A stretch of DNA of 8,168 nucleotides, taken from the NCBI GenBank assembly GCA_019419405.1, contig DYAA01000146.1:1-8168 (forward strand), read 5' to 3'. The DNA is from Collinsella sp. GTDB lineage: Bacteria > Actinomycetota > Coriobacteriia > Coriobacteriales > Coriobacteriaceae. The translations under genes were made by a program, and so were the position numbers. The notes beneath the pieces are model-generated. The model had not been told where the DNA came from. It saw nothing but the letters and a program-made list of their open reading frames with translations, and made no database searches. Shown here one piece after another: positions 1 through 6,545 of the stretch (position 1 is the stretch's first letter; every line of letters begins with the position of its first letter).

Positions 1-678
1 GAACTGGTCGCACCGAGCAACGTGCCGGCGCGCGGGCAGATTCGCGACTCCAACTCGTCGGCGTTGATGGCCGAAGCGCTCGATGCAGGAGCCGAGCCCG
101 TGTTCTACGGCATTGCGCCCGATGATGAGCAGGCGATTGCCGAGCTGGTGCATCGCGCCGTGCTGGAGTGCGATTTTGTCATTACGAGCGGTGGCGCCTC
201 GGCAGGCGACTACGACTACGTGACGGCGCTCGTCCGGCGCGAGGGCGAGGTGCTGTTTGACCGCATCTCGATGCGTCCGGGCAAGGCCATCACGTTTGGC
301 TTGCTTGGGGGTAAGCCCTACCTGGGACTTTCAGGCAATCCGGCCGCGGCGTATGTGGGCTTTGAGATGCTCGCGCGCCCGGCGATTCGCAAGATGCGCG
401 GTTTTGCCGAGGGGGCGCGTCCCGTGCAGCAGGCGATGCTCACGCACGGCGTGAAAAAGCGACAGCATCGCCGCTTCTTCGATCGCGCCACGGTTTTGCG
501 CGACTCCGAGACCGGTGAGCTGTTGGTGACCGAGGCCAAGACGCAGAATTCGGCGTTGCTCGGCACGATGCAGCGGGCCAACTGCCTGTTGCGTATTGAC
601 GAAGGTCCGTGCGAGCTCAAGGCGGGCGACGTCGTGGATGTCGTGCGTGTCGACCTGCCTGAGGGCGCCGTGTTGTAG
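1..678 (+). CDS. moeA: Molybdopterin molybdenumtransferase MoeA (3' part; start lies before the window)
   Basis: MoeA inserts molybdate into adenylylated molybdopterin (MPT-AMP) in the cytoplasm, the last step of molybdenum-cofactor synthesis. The frame is open from base 1, so the start and N-terminal domains lie upstream; 225 residues are visible. An early IRDSNS stretch matches the family. The MoCF-binding domain shows GGASAGDYDYV (visible residues 64-74), MRPGKAITFG (91-100) and GLSGNPAAA (109-117), the family's GG-x-S-x-GDYDYV, MRPGKP and GLPGNP signatures. The remainder fits the C-terminal beta-barrel domain. The GTG at 22 is internal and not a credible start. The TAG stop at 676-678 overlaps the Shine-Dalgarno site of the next gene, so the two are probably translationally coupled. 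Nothing suggests damage. Confidence 0.95.
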   Translation, partial: ELVAPSNVPARGQIRDSNSSALMAEALDAGAEPVFYGIAPDDEQAIAELVHRAVLECDFVITSGGASAGDYDYVTALVRREGEVLFDRISMRPGKAITFGLLGGKPYLGLSGNPAAAYVGFEMLARPAIRKMRGFAEGARPVQQAMLTHGVKKRQHRRFFDRATVLRDSETGELLVTEAKTQNSALLGTMQRANCLLRIDEGPCELKAGDVVDVVRVDLPEGAVL

Positions 679-688
679 GAGGAATGCT

Positions 689-1168
689 ATGGAGCTGAAG
701 ATATCGATCGTGACGTGTTCGGATACGCGGGACCTTGTCCAGGACGAGGCCGGTGCCGCACTCGAGGAGCTTATCGAGGCGCAAGGATGGACGGTCGCCT
801 CGCATGTGGTCGCGCGCGATGACGTCAGCGAGATTGGTGATTCTATTGTGGAAGCCGCCGATGAGTGCCACGCCAATGTCGTGCTCACCTGCGGCGGCAC
901 GGGGCTTTCGATGCGCGATGTGACGCCCGAGGCGACGCGTGCCGTCTGCGATCGCGAGGTGCCGGGTATTGCCGAGGCGATCCGTGCGTACTCGATGACC
1001 AAGACGCGCCGCGCCATGCTCTCGCGCGCTATTTGCATGCAACGAGGTCATACACTTGTCGTAAACTTTCCCGGTTCTACGAAGGCCGCTCGCGAAAGCT
1101 GGGAGGCCATAGCGGACCAGCTGGAGCATGCGGCTCAGATGACAGCGGGCGGCGGACATACCAACTAA
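689..1168 (+). CDS. mogA: MogA/MoaB-family molybdopterin adenylyltransferase
   Basis: This 159-residue cytoplasmic protein should adenylylate molybdopterin, giving the MPT-AMP that MoeA uses. It is a single MoCF-binding domain. Visible signatures are an opening ISIVTCSDTRD strand (residues 5-15), CGGTGLSMRDVTPEAT (68-83), the family's TGGTG...RDVTPEAT motif with Cys in place of the first Thr, and VNFPGST (125-131), the counterpart of NLPGSP. I chose the ATG at 689 because AGGAGG (677-682) sits just upstream and homology begins at once; the same frame is open from 596 but those codons overlap moeA. The length is nearer the short MoaB type than E. coli MogA, so the symbol is approximate. It is the last gene of its operon: a terminator follows within 15 bases. 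Confidence 0.9.
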   Translation: MELKISIVTCSDTRDLVQDEAGAALEELIEAQGWTVASHVVARDDVSEIGDSIVEAADECHANVVLTCGGTGLSMRDVTPEATRAVCDREVPGIAEAIRAYSMTKTRRAMLSRAICMQRGHTLVVNFPGSTKAARESWEAIADQLEHAAQMTAGGGHTN

Positions 1169-1182
1169 GCGATTTACCTGCG

Positions 1183-1217
1183 GCGGAGCGACCTGAACGG
1201 CTGCTCCGCTTTTTATT
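1183..1217 (+). terminator. Rho-independent terminator after the moeA-mogA operon
   Basis: A perfect 7-bp GC-rich stem (GCGGAGC 1183-1189, GCTCCGC 1203-1209) with a 13-base loop runs directly into TTTTTATTT. It lies 14 bases past the mogA stop codon and should separate the cofactor genes from modABC. Confidence 0.85.
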
Positions 1218-1260
1218 TGCGCCCAAGGGGACGACATTCTGTAGGCATGCCTGAAACTAT

Positions 1261-1297
1261 ATTCTCATAAGAGAATAATTTCTCATAATCATTATTC
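1261..1297. promoter_or_regulatory. Repeat cluster upstream of modA (candidate operator)
   Basis: TTCTCATAA occurs twice, at 1262-1270 and 1280-1288, 18 bases apart and so on similar faces of the helix. Overlapping inverted repeats are also visible: ATTCTC (1261-1266) with GAGAAT (1271-1276), GAGAA (1271-1275) with TTCTC (1280-1284), and GAATAAT (1273-1279) with ATTATTC (1291-1297). The cluster lies just upstream of the TATAAT box and covers the -35 position. A metal- or oxyanion-responsive regulator of modABC is a natural inference. The sequence does not look like the E. coli ModE site, so the regulator is unknown. Confidence 0.5.
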
Positions 1298-1312
1298 GCA
1301 CCGAAGTATAAT
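1283..1312 (+). promoter_or_regulatory. Probable promoter of modABC
   Basis: A perfect -10 hexamer TATAAT lies at 1307-1312 in an AT-rich island between a terminator and modA, about 60 bases before the start codon. No good -35 is present: the best-placed hexamer, TCATAA (1283-1288, 18-base spacer), is poor and falls inside the repeat cluster. The weak -35 would suit a promoter that needs an activator, or one blocked by a repressor. Confidence 0.6.
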
Positions 1313-1372
1313 CTAATTACAGAATAAAGCCCGCGGTCGGGTACCCGGGCACAAGGTCCGAAAGGGTTGAAC

Positions 1373-2245
1373 ATGTTCGATATGGTTTCTCGCCGCGGAT
1401 TCGTCTCGCTCTCTGCTGTCGCCGCTGCCGGCCTTGGCCTTGCCGGCTGCTCTGGCAACAAGACGTCTGAGCCGACTGGCTCCGATGCCGGTTCTGCTAA
1501 GGCATCTTCCAAGAAAGCTGTCGAGCTGCAGGTCTTTGCCGCCAACTCGCTCGAGAAGGCTCTGCCCGAGGTTCAGGAGCTTTACACCGAGCAGACCGGT
1601 ACCACGTTTGCCGACACGCAGTTTAAGGCGTCTGGCGACCTCGTTGAGCAGATGCGCGCCGGTGCCACGGTCGACGTGCTCATCACCGCTTCCAAGGGCA
1701 CCATGGATGACGCTGAGACCGCCGAGCTCGTCGACACCGACACGCGTGAGGATATGTTCGTCAACGACCTCGTGATCATTCGTGCCGAGGGCTCCGACAC
1801 CAAGGTCGAGGCCATCGCCGACGTCGCGAATCTGGACGGCAAGATCGCCATTGGCGACGCCAAGACCGTTCCCGCCGGCAAGTACGCCAACCAGGCGCTG
1901 GCTTCTGTGGGCCTCTATACCGGCACCGAGGGCGACGACGGCGAGTATGCGCCCGAGATCGCCGACAAGGTCGCGCTGGCAGACAAAGTTGGTACCGCCG
2001 CCGCCTATGTGTCCACAGGCGACTGCGTTGCCGGTTTTGTCTACAGCTCTGACATCTACCGCTACAACGGCATCGAGGAGGCCTTCGTGTGCCCCGAGGA
2101 CTCGCACAAGCCCATCGTGTATCCGGGCGCCGTTGCCGAGAGCTCCGAACATGCCGACGAGGCTAAGGCGTTCATCGACTTTTGCCTGTCCAACAAGAAG
2201 GCTCAGAAGATTTGGGCTAAGTACGGCTTTGAGCTTTCCGCGTAG
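1373..2245 (+). CDS. modA: Molybdate/tungstate-binding lipoprotein ModA
   Basis: This is the substrate-binding component of the importer: it captures molybdate or tungstate outside the membrane and delivers it to ModB. It has 290 residues. The N-terminus reads SRRGFVSL (6-13), a twin-arginine-like motif, then a hydrophobic stretch and a lipobox LAGC with Cys26 as the likely lipidated residue, followed by a Ser/Lys-rich linker. The mature domain has ModA hallmarks: AANSLEKAL (Ser59) and KASGDL (Ser87), expected oxyanion contacts, then DVLITAS, NDLVIIR, PAGKYANQAL and VAGFVYSSD. The ATG at 1373 was chosen because GAAAGGG (1360-1366) is well spaced from it; TTG 1367 abuts that site, and ATG 1382 is a less likely alternative. 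Codon use is strongly biased, suggesting high expression. Molybdate versus tungstate preference cannot be read from the sequence. Confidence 0.93.
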   Translation: MFDMVSRRGFVSLSAVAAAGLGLAGCSGNKTSEPTGSDAGSAKASSKKAVELQVFAANSLEKALPEVQELYTEQTGTTFADTQFKASGDLVEQMRAGATVDVLITASKGTMDDAETAELVDTDTREDMFVNDLVIIRAEGSDTKVEAIADVANLDGKIAIGDAKTVPAGKYANQALASVGLYTGTEGDDGEYAPEIADKVALADKVGTAAAYVSTGDCVAGFVYSSDIYRYNGIEEAFVCPEDSHKPIVYPGAVAESSEHADEAKAFIDFCLSNKKAQKIWAKYGFELSA

Positions 2246-2313
2246 TGCGGCTTGGCGCGATAATTCCATCGTTTTGTGTTTCACTCCGTCCTTGTATTCG
2301 CTTGGAGCTTTTC

Positions 2314-3756
2314 GTGCTTAATAGATTCCGCATGCTTGTCGCCTGTGCTTTGACCTTCGCGCTTTGCTGGGTGCCGGGATTTGCGTTTGCTGGGGACGCT
2401 GAGGACGGGGCCCAGGTTGCTGCGACCGCTCATGGGCTTTCCTATGGGATCGAGGGTTTTGAGCGGTTGGCCAAGGGGACCGCTCGTGCCATGGAGGGCC
2501 AGCCTGAGGGCTTCCGGTTTCCCGTTGACGAGGACGTGGACCTTGTAGTGGTGCCTGCTGCCGATCGCGTTGTGGTGTGGATATCGCCCAAGGCGGTCGA
2601 GAAGTTTGGATTGGATTCGCAGGACAACGAGTGCGTATCGGGTCTCAAGGCCCTCGTCTGCGAGCTCGACAGCGCAAACTCCATGGGAGGTGCGCAGCTA
2701 GGGGACGTTGATCTTCCTTGGTGTGTCACGGCGGAAACAACTTTTGATGCCGGCGGTTATACCTATGGCTTTGACGAGCGCGGTGCGGATGGGGACCGCT
2801 ATGTGGTGATTGCATCGGCCTCGGGTGATGCCAAGGGCGGCGCGCGTTGGCTTGATAGCGCTCAAATGGTAGAGGCATCGTCTGTCGTGTTGCGGGATGA
2901 GCAGGGGCCCTTGACCTCTCTGGCCTCCTTTTTAGGCGGCATCGACTACCGCCCGTTTTGGGTGTCTATCAAAACGAGCGGCCTTGCCCTGGTGATTGCC
3001 TTTGCACTGGGCCTGTTCGCCGCGTGGAAGACTATGGGTACCTCGAGTCGCATCAAGGGCCTGCTCGATTCGGTCTTTACGATTCCTATGGTGCTGCCGC
3101 CCACGGTCTGCGGCTTTCTGCTCCTCATGCTGTTTGGCCGCTCGACCGGGGTGGGCCAATGGCTCATCGCGCACGGCATCTCGATCGTCTTTACCTGGCC
3201 CGCGGCGGTCATTTCGGCTGTCGTTGTGTCGTTTCCGCTGGTCTACCGCACGGCGCTCGGAGCCTTCGATAGCCTCGACACGCAGATGCTCGACGCCGCG
3301 CGAACCTTGGGGTGGTCCGAACGTCGCATCTTTGCCAAGCTCATGATGCCGCTCGGCTGGCCCTCAATCGCGGCGGGCACGGTGCTCGCCTTCGCTCGCG
3401 CGATGGGCGAGTTTGGCTGCACGCTGTTCTTTGCGGGCAACTACGCCGGCATTACGCAGACCATTCCCATTGCGATTTACTTTGAGTGGATGGGCGGCAA
3501 TACGTCGGTGGCTCTCTTTTGGGTCGTGGTCGTAATAGCGTTCAGCTTCCTGGTCATCCTATTCATCAACATGTACACGGCGCATTCTCAAAAGTATCGC
3601 GAGCGCGGTCTCTCCCGTGCGGAGCGCAAGCAGGCCAAAGAGCTCGCCGGACAGGGCGATTCGCTTGACCCGGTGGGCGGTGATGCCTTGCGTATCGATC
3701 GCGAGGCGCTGGCCGAGCTTATGCGCGATGGCGCGGTCGCAAAGGGAGGTCGATAA
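2314..3756 (+). CDS. modB: ModB permease with an added N-terminal exported domain
   Basis: This is the membrane channel of the importer. GTG 2314 is preferred (480 residues): GGAG (2304-2307) is correctly spaced and a signal-like sequence follows at once. The frame is open back to GTG 2245, overlapping the modA stop. Residues 1-26 resemble a signal peptide or anchor ending AFA. About 27-209 form an extracytoplasmic domain with three cysteines that I do not recognise. The core (about 215-421) matches ModB: five hydrophobic segments near 215-238, 253-274, 290-311, 350-375 and 398-421. The cytoplasmic ModC-coupling loop starts at DAARTLGW (327-334), followed by GTVLAFARAMGEFG. A charged tail of about 58 residues follows. 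Typical ModB is about 225 residues, so this is about double. The core's N-terminus should face outward, which suits an attached exported domain. Confidence 0.9.
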   Translation: MLNRFRMLVACALTFALCWVPGFAFAGDAEDGAQVAATAHGLSYGIEGFERLAKGTARAMEGQPEGFRFPVDEDVDLVVVPAADRVVVWISPKAVEKFGLDSQDNECVSGLKALVCELDSANSMGGAQLGDVDLPWCVTAETTFDAGGYTYGFDERGADGDRYVVIASASGDAKGGARWLDSAQMVEASSVVLRDEQGPLTSLASFLGGIDYRPFWVSIKTSGLALVIAFALGLFAAWKTMGTSSRIKGLLDSVFTIPMVLPPTVCGFLLLMLFGRSTGVGQWLIAHGISIVFTWPAAVISAVVVSFPLVYRTALGAFDSLDTQMLDAARTLGWSERRIFAKLMMPLGWPSIAAGTVLAFARAMGEFGCTLFFAGNYAGITQTIPIAIYFEWMGGNTSVALFWVVVVIAFSFLVILFINMYTAHSQKYRERGLSRAERKQAKELAGQGDSLDPVGGDALRIDREALAELMRDGAVAKGGR

Positions 3757-3759
3757 GCT

Positions 3760-4830
3760 ATGTCGCTCGTTCTGGATATCAAAAAACGCTATCCCGGGTT
3801 TATGCTCGACATGCAACTTGAGGCCGGCGAGGAGCGTGTGGCGCTGCTGGGCGCCTCGGGTTGCGGCAAGAGCTGCACGTTGCGCTGCATTGCCGGCGTG
3901 GAGACACCCGACGAGGGCAAGATCGTCGTCAACGGCGTGACCTTTTTTGACTCGGCGGCGGGTATCAACCTGTCGCCCCAGGAGCGAAAATGCGCCCTGC
4001 TGTTCCAAAACTATCAGCTGTTTCCCAACATGACGGTGGCCGATAACGTATGCGCCGGTGTTAAGGATGCGGGTGACGCCGCCGCGCGCAAAAAGCTCGC
4101 CGAGCGTTATCTGGGCATTTTCGGTCTGGCCGATTTTGTCGACCGCTACCCCGTGCGCCTCTCGGGCGGTCAGCAGCAACGCGTGGCGCTTGCGCGCATG
4201 GTGGCGGCGCATCCGGGCATCTTTATGTTCGATGAGCCCATGAGCGCGCTCGATTCCTATCTTAAGAGCGCGCTCGAACAGAATATGCTCGACCTGTTCG
4301 ATGTGTGCAACCGTACCGTGCTCTACGTGAGCCACGACATCGACGAAGCGTGCCGCCTGTGCCAGCGCATCTGCGTGATACACGACGGGCATGTTGAGGA
4401 GATCGGCTCCGTCGAGGACGTGGTCCGTCATCCGCAGACATTGGCCGCGCTGCGCTTGACGGGCTGCAAGAATACGAGCCGCGCGCGCAAGATCGGCGAC
4501 GAAGAAGTTGAGGCCCTCGACTGGGGCATGACCTTCAACGTGGGCCGTGAGGTTCCCGATAACGTGGCGTACCTGGGTATTCGTGCGAGCTACTTCCATG
4601 TGGACAACCGTGCTGAGCGGGGTCGCAACAGCTACGACCTGCATGTGGCCCGCGTGAGCGATTCACGTTTTGAGCGCCTGGTGCTGCTGGACGTGCCGCG
4701 CGCCGACGCGCCGACGCGCCTGCAGTGGAAGGTCAACAAAGTGCGCATGCCTGTCGACGAGCTGCCGCAAGCAGGCGAGACGCTGCGCATGCATTTTGAT
4801 GCCAGCAGGATCCATTTGGTTTGTCGATAG
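3760..4830 (+). CDS. modC: Molybdate/tungstate importer ATPase ModC
   Basis: This is the cytoplasmic ATPase that powers ModB. All ABC motifs are present in its 356 residues: Walker A GASGCGKS (31-38), Q-loop Gln83 in LLFQNYQLFPNMTV, signature LSGGQQQR (134-141), Walker B IFMFDEP with Asp158-Glu159, D-loop SALD (162-165) and switch His192 in VSHDIDEA. The region after about residue 230 fits a TOBE-type regulatory domain in position and length, though its sequence is divergent; in this family that domain can bind oxyanion and inhibit transport. The length is normal for ModC. The gene starts 3 bases after the modB stop, with GGGAGG at 3744-3749 inside the modB end, so co-translation is likely. 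Specificity (Mo, W or another oxyanion) rests on the neighbouring modA and modB. Confidence 0.93.
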   Translation: MSLVLDIKKRYPGFMLDMQLEAGEERVALLGASGCGKSCTLRCIAGVETPDEGKIVVNGVTFFDSAAGINLSPQERKCALLFQNYQLFPNMTVADNVCAGVKDAGDAAARKKLAERYLGIFGLADFVDRYPVRLSGGQQQRVALARMVAAHPGIFMFDEPMSALDSYLKSALEQNMLDLFDVCNRTVLYVSHDIDEACRLCQRICVIHDGHVEEIGSVEDVVRHPQTLAALRLTGCKNTSRARKIGDEEVEALDWGMTFNVGREVPDNVAYLGIRASYFHVDNRAERGRNSYDLHVARVSDSRFERLVLLDVPRADAPTRLQWKVNKVRMPVDELPQAGETLRMHFDASRIHLVCR

Positions 4831-4841
4831 CGCCGGGTAAT

Positions 4842-4878
4842 GCCGTCGGGGAATATAAGCCTCGGCGGCTTTGTTTTT
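4842..4878 (+). terminator. Rho-independent terminator after modABC
   Basis: A 10-bp stem (4842-4851 with 4860-4869, two G-U pairs) and an 8-base loop AATATAAG are followed by TTTGTTTTT. It lies 11 bases after the modC stop and should end the transporter transcript. Confidence 0.85.
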
Positions 4879-4962
4879 GCCGTTCGCCGAATGAGGAATG
4901 ACAAACTCTTATCAATCAAGATAATTATTTATTAAACGACGGCACACGACGCTGTCGTACGA

Positions 4963-5014
4963 ATGTCAACGGTGTTCGCATGGTCGATGACCGTTGATAT
5001 AGTTGACCTCAACT
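4963..5014. promoter_or_regulatory. Four TCAAC/GTTGA half-sites around the promoter (candidate operator)
   Basis: TCAAC at 4966-4970 and 5009-5013 and GTTGA at 4993-4997 and 5002-5006 form two dyads. The outer dyad pairs 4963-4973 with 4990-5000 (11 positions, one G-T) across a 16-base gap. The inner dyad is AGTTGA-CC-TCAACT (5001-5014), whose 2-base centre is too tight for an RNA hairpin, so it is better read as a DNA-binding site. The sites bracket the -35 and cover the -10 and probable transcription start, as a repressor operator would. Confidence 0.5.
4975..5003 (+). promoter_or_regulatory. Probable promoter of the reductase operon
   Basis: TATAGT (4998-5003) is a good -10 hexamer. TTCGCA (4975-4980) stands 17 bases upstream and matches 4 of 6 -35 positions. 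Transcription would begin near 5010, just before the strong ribosome site at 5020 and about 250 bases before the first reductase start. The promoter lies among the inverted repeats described separately. Confidence 0.45.
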
Positions 5015-5033
5015 TGTAAAGGAGGGTGCGCAC

Positions 5034-5102
5034 ATGCCGCAGACGACATATATTCGCCGCGTTGCCGCGCGCGCCCTGTATATGGCTCGGAGTTGCATAT
5101 GA
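5034..5102 (+). CDS. Possible 22-residue leader peptide
   Basis: AAAGGAGGG (5018-5026) is almost a perfect complement of the 16S tail and lies 7 bases before ATG 5034, a stronger site than any full-length gene here has. The frame encodes 22 residues with four arginines and ends at TGA 5100-5102. The stop overlaps another ATG (5099) in an ATGA arrangement. Its codons resemble those of the neighbouring genes. I recognise no family. It could be a leader peptide whose translation controls the folding of the RNA downstream, a true small protein, or a chance frame after a ribosome site that serves something else. The short length gives little statistical support. Confidence 0.35.
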   Translation: MPQTTYIRRVAARALYMARSCI

Positions 5103-5149
5103 GCAGGTATGTTCACGGCTCCGGGAGAGACGACGCACAACTAAATAAT

Positions 5150-5195
5150 CGACCGCAAAGCAGGTTCCCTAAAATTCCGGGTTTGAGCACGGTCG
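5150..5195 (+). ncRNA. Bulged stem-loop in the leader of the reductase operon (candidate)
   Basis: CGACCGCAAA (5150-5159) pairs with TTTG (5182-5185) and CGGTCG (5190-5195), leaving AGCA as a bulge; CCC (5167-5169) and GGG (5179-5181) can extend it. ACGACG (5130-5135) and CGTCGT (5209-5214) could enclose it as an outer helix. It fits no riboswitch class I know. Pairing was found by eye, without folding energies or covariation. Confidence 0.3.
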
Positions 5196-5241
5196 GGCAA
5201 TCGCCGTCCGTCGTGCATCGATACCGCTGTTATCCGTTTTT

Positions 5242-5258
5242 GGTTCGAGAGGGGAACC
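5242..5258 (+). promoter_or_regulatory. Ribosome site of the first reductase gene, in a hairpin loop
   Basis: GGTTC (5242-5246) and GAACC (5254-5258) form a 5-bp stem whose loop carries most of the GAGAGGGG Shine-Dalgarno sequence (5247-5254), 7 bases before ATG 5262. The hairpin could tune ribosome access. Confidence 0.4.
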
Positions 5259-5261
5259 GTC

Positions 5262-6545
5262 ATGGCTGAAGAATTCGATTTCCATCCGATGTGGGAGAGC
5301 CTCGGCATGAATCTTGCCGACCACGATATGCTGCTGGGCGCCGTGGGCCAGATGTACGGGGACATGTTCCTGTCGCAGAATAATCGCCCCAAGTCCACGT
5401 CCTACCTGGATTTTGTCGCCACCAACATCCACAGCGGCCGTATTAAGGAGATGCTCGACAAGAAGGAGGCCGGCGAGGCCACCAAGATCGTGGGCAGCTT
5501 CTGCGTCTACGTGCCCGAGGAGATTGTGCTCGCCTGCGACGGTATCCCCGTGGGTCTGTGCTCGGGTGCCGATTGGGCGACCGACAAGGTCGAGGAGCAC
5601 TTGCCGCGCAACACTTGTCCGCTCATCAAGAGCTTTGCCGGCTTTAAGCTGGGCGAGGTCTGCCCCTACATTGAGTCGAGTGACTTGGTGATAGGCGAGA
5701 ACACCTGCGACGGCAAGAAGAAAGCCTACGAGTTCTTTGCCACGCAAAAGAACATGTACGTCATGGATATTCCCAACGTACACGACGAGTCGACGCTTGT
5801 GACCTGGAAGGCCGAGGTCAAGAAGCTCGCCGCCAAGATCGAGGAAGAGTGCGGCGTCACGATTACGCCTGAGCGTCTGAAAGCCGCCATCCACGCCGTC
5901 AATGAGAAGCGCCGTGCCCTGCAGCGCCTCGCTGCCACTCGCGCTGCCGACCCAGCGCCCATCAGCGGTCTCGACAGCCTGCTGACCGTTCAGGCCGCCT
6001 TTATGGACGACACGCCGCGTCTGACCGGGGCCATCAACGATATGGCGGCTGAGTGCGAGCAGCGTGTCGAGGCCGGCGAGGGCGTGGCGCCCAAGGGGAC
6101 CAAGCGCATCCTGTACACCGGCACGCCCATGGCCGTGCCCAACTGGAAGCTGTTCAACCTCATCGAGAAGGCCGGCGGCGTTGTGGTGGGCGAGGAGTCC
6201 TGCACGGGTTCGCGCTATTGCAAGGACCTGGTCGACGAGTCCGGTGAGACGGTTGACGAGATGCTCGATGCCATCGCCGAGCGCTACTTTAAGATCAACT
6301 GCGCCGTCTTTACGCCCAACGACCAGCGTATGAAGGACATTGTCCAGATGGCCAAGGACCTGCACGCCGACGGCATCGTCGACGTGGCCCTGCAGTTCTG
6401 CACGCTCTACGAGATGGAGTCGTTTGCCGTGGAGAAGGCCGCCGAGGAGGCAGGCATTCCATTTATGCACATCACGACCGACTACGCCGGCGAGGATGCA
6501 GGCCAACTGCAAACCAGGATTGAGGCTTTCTTGGAAACCATTTAG
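5262..6545 (+). CDS. 2-hydroxyacyl-CoA dehydratase / double-cubane-cluster reductase family protein, paralogue 1
   Basis: This 427-residue protein belongs to the superfamily of 2-hydroxyacyl-CoA dehydratases (HgdAB), benzoyl-CoA reductase BcrBC and double-cubane-cluster reductases, which take a low-potential electron from an ATPase activator. Probable cluster cysteines are Cys119 (TCPLIKS), Cys134 (VCPYIE), Cys149 (NTCDGKKK), Cys314 (ESCTGS), Cys347 (INCAVFTPND) and Cys380 (QFCTLYEMES); Cys81 and Cys100 also match the second copy. The closing segment TTDYAGEDAGQLQTRIEAF is typical of the family. Two differences from paralogue 2: an N-terminal extension of about 40 residues, and TGTPMAVPN where that copy has TGCPVGG. 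ATG 5262 follows GAGAGGGG at good spacing. Substrate unknown. It may act alone, as a homodimer, or with the next protein as a heterodimer. Confidence 0.88.
   Translation: MAEEFDFHPMWESLGMNLADHDMLLGAVGQMYGDMFLSQNNRPKSTSYLDFVATNIHSGRIKEMLDKKEAGEATKIVGSFCVYVPEEIVLACDGIPVGLCSGADWATDKVEEHLPRNTCPLIKSFAGFKLGEVCPYIESSDLVIGENTCDGKKKAYEFFATQKNMYVMDIPNVHDESTLVTWKAEVKKLAAKIEEECGVTITPERLKAAIHAVNEKRRALQRLAATRAADPAPISGLDSLLTVQAAFMDDTPRLTGAINDMAAECEQRVEAGEGVAPKGTKRILYTGTPMAVPNWKLFNLIEKAGGVVVGEESCTGSRYCKDLVDESGETVDEMLDAIAERYFKINCAVFTPNDQRMKDIVQMAKDLHADGIVDVALQFCTLYEMESFAVEKAAEEAGIPFMHITTDYAGEDAGQLQTRIEAFLETI

Larger units (their letters stand above)
4831..5261. other. 431-base region with no recognised gene: terminator, promoter, candidate leader
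   Basis: From left to right: the modC terminator; an AT-rich stretch (about 4895-4935) including TTATC (4909-4913) and GATAA (4920-4924) as a small inverted repeat; a short palindrome ACGAC-GCT-GTCGT (4946-4958); a probable promoter with repeated half-sites (4963-5014); a 22-codon frame with a strong ribosome site; and leader sequence with several complementary segments up to the first reductase gene. I see no tRNA, no known riboswitch consensus and no mobile-element end. Confidence 0.7.

Noticed and set aside
1319..1372. Molybdenum-cofactor riboswitch in the modA leader
   Set aside because: Only about 55 bases lie between the probable transcription start and the start codon, too few for the class. 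Only a small GCCCG/CGGGC hairpin and a CGGGTACCCG palindrome are present.
1313..2284. 323-codon minus-strand frame opposite modA
   Set aside because: It mirrors the highly biased codons of modA; the Leu/Gly/Val-rich product has no recognisable domain.
3559..4644. 361-codon minus-strand frame opposite modC
   Set aside because: It is the shadow of an ABC ATPase gene with every motif intact on the plus strand.
5242..5258. tRNA T-arm-like sequence GGTTCGAGAGGGGAACC
   Set aside because: No acceptor, D or anticodon arms flank it and the T-loop consensus is incomplete. It is better explained as a hairpin around the ribosome site.
5099..5269. 56-codon plus-strand frame ahead of the first reductase gene
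   Set aside because: It has a plausible GGAG site, but its codons (AGG, AGA, CGA, CTA) differ from the neighbours and its product is unrecognised. It is noted in a finding but not called as a gene.
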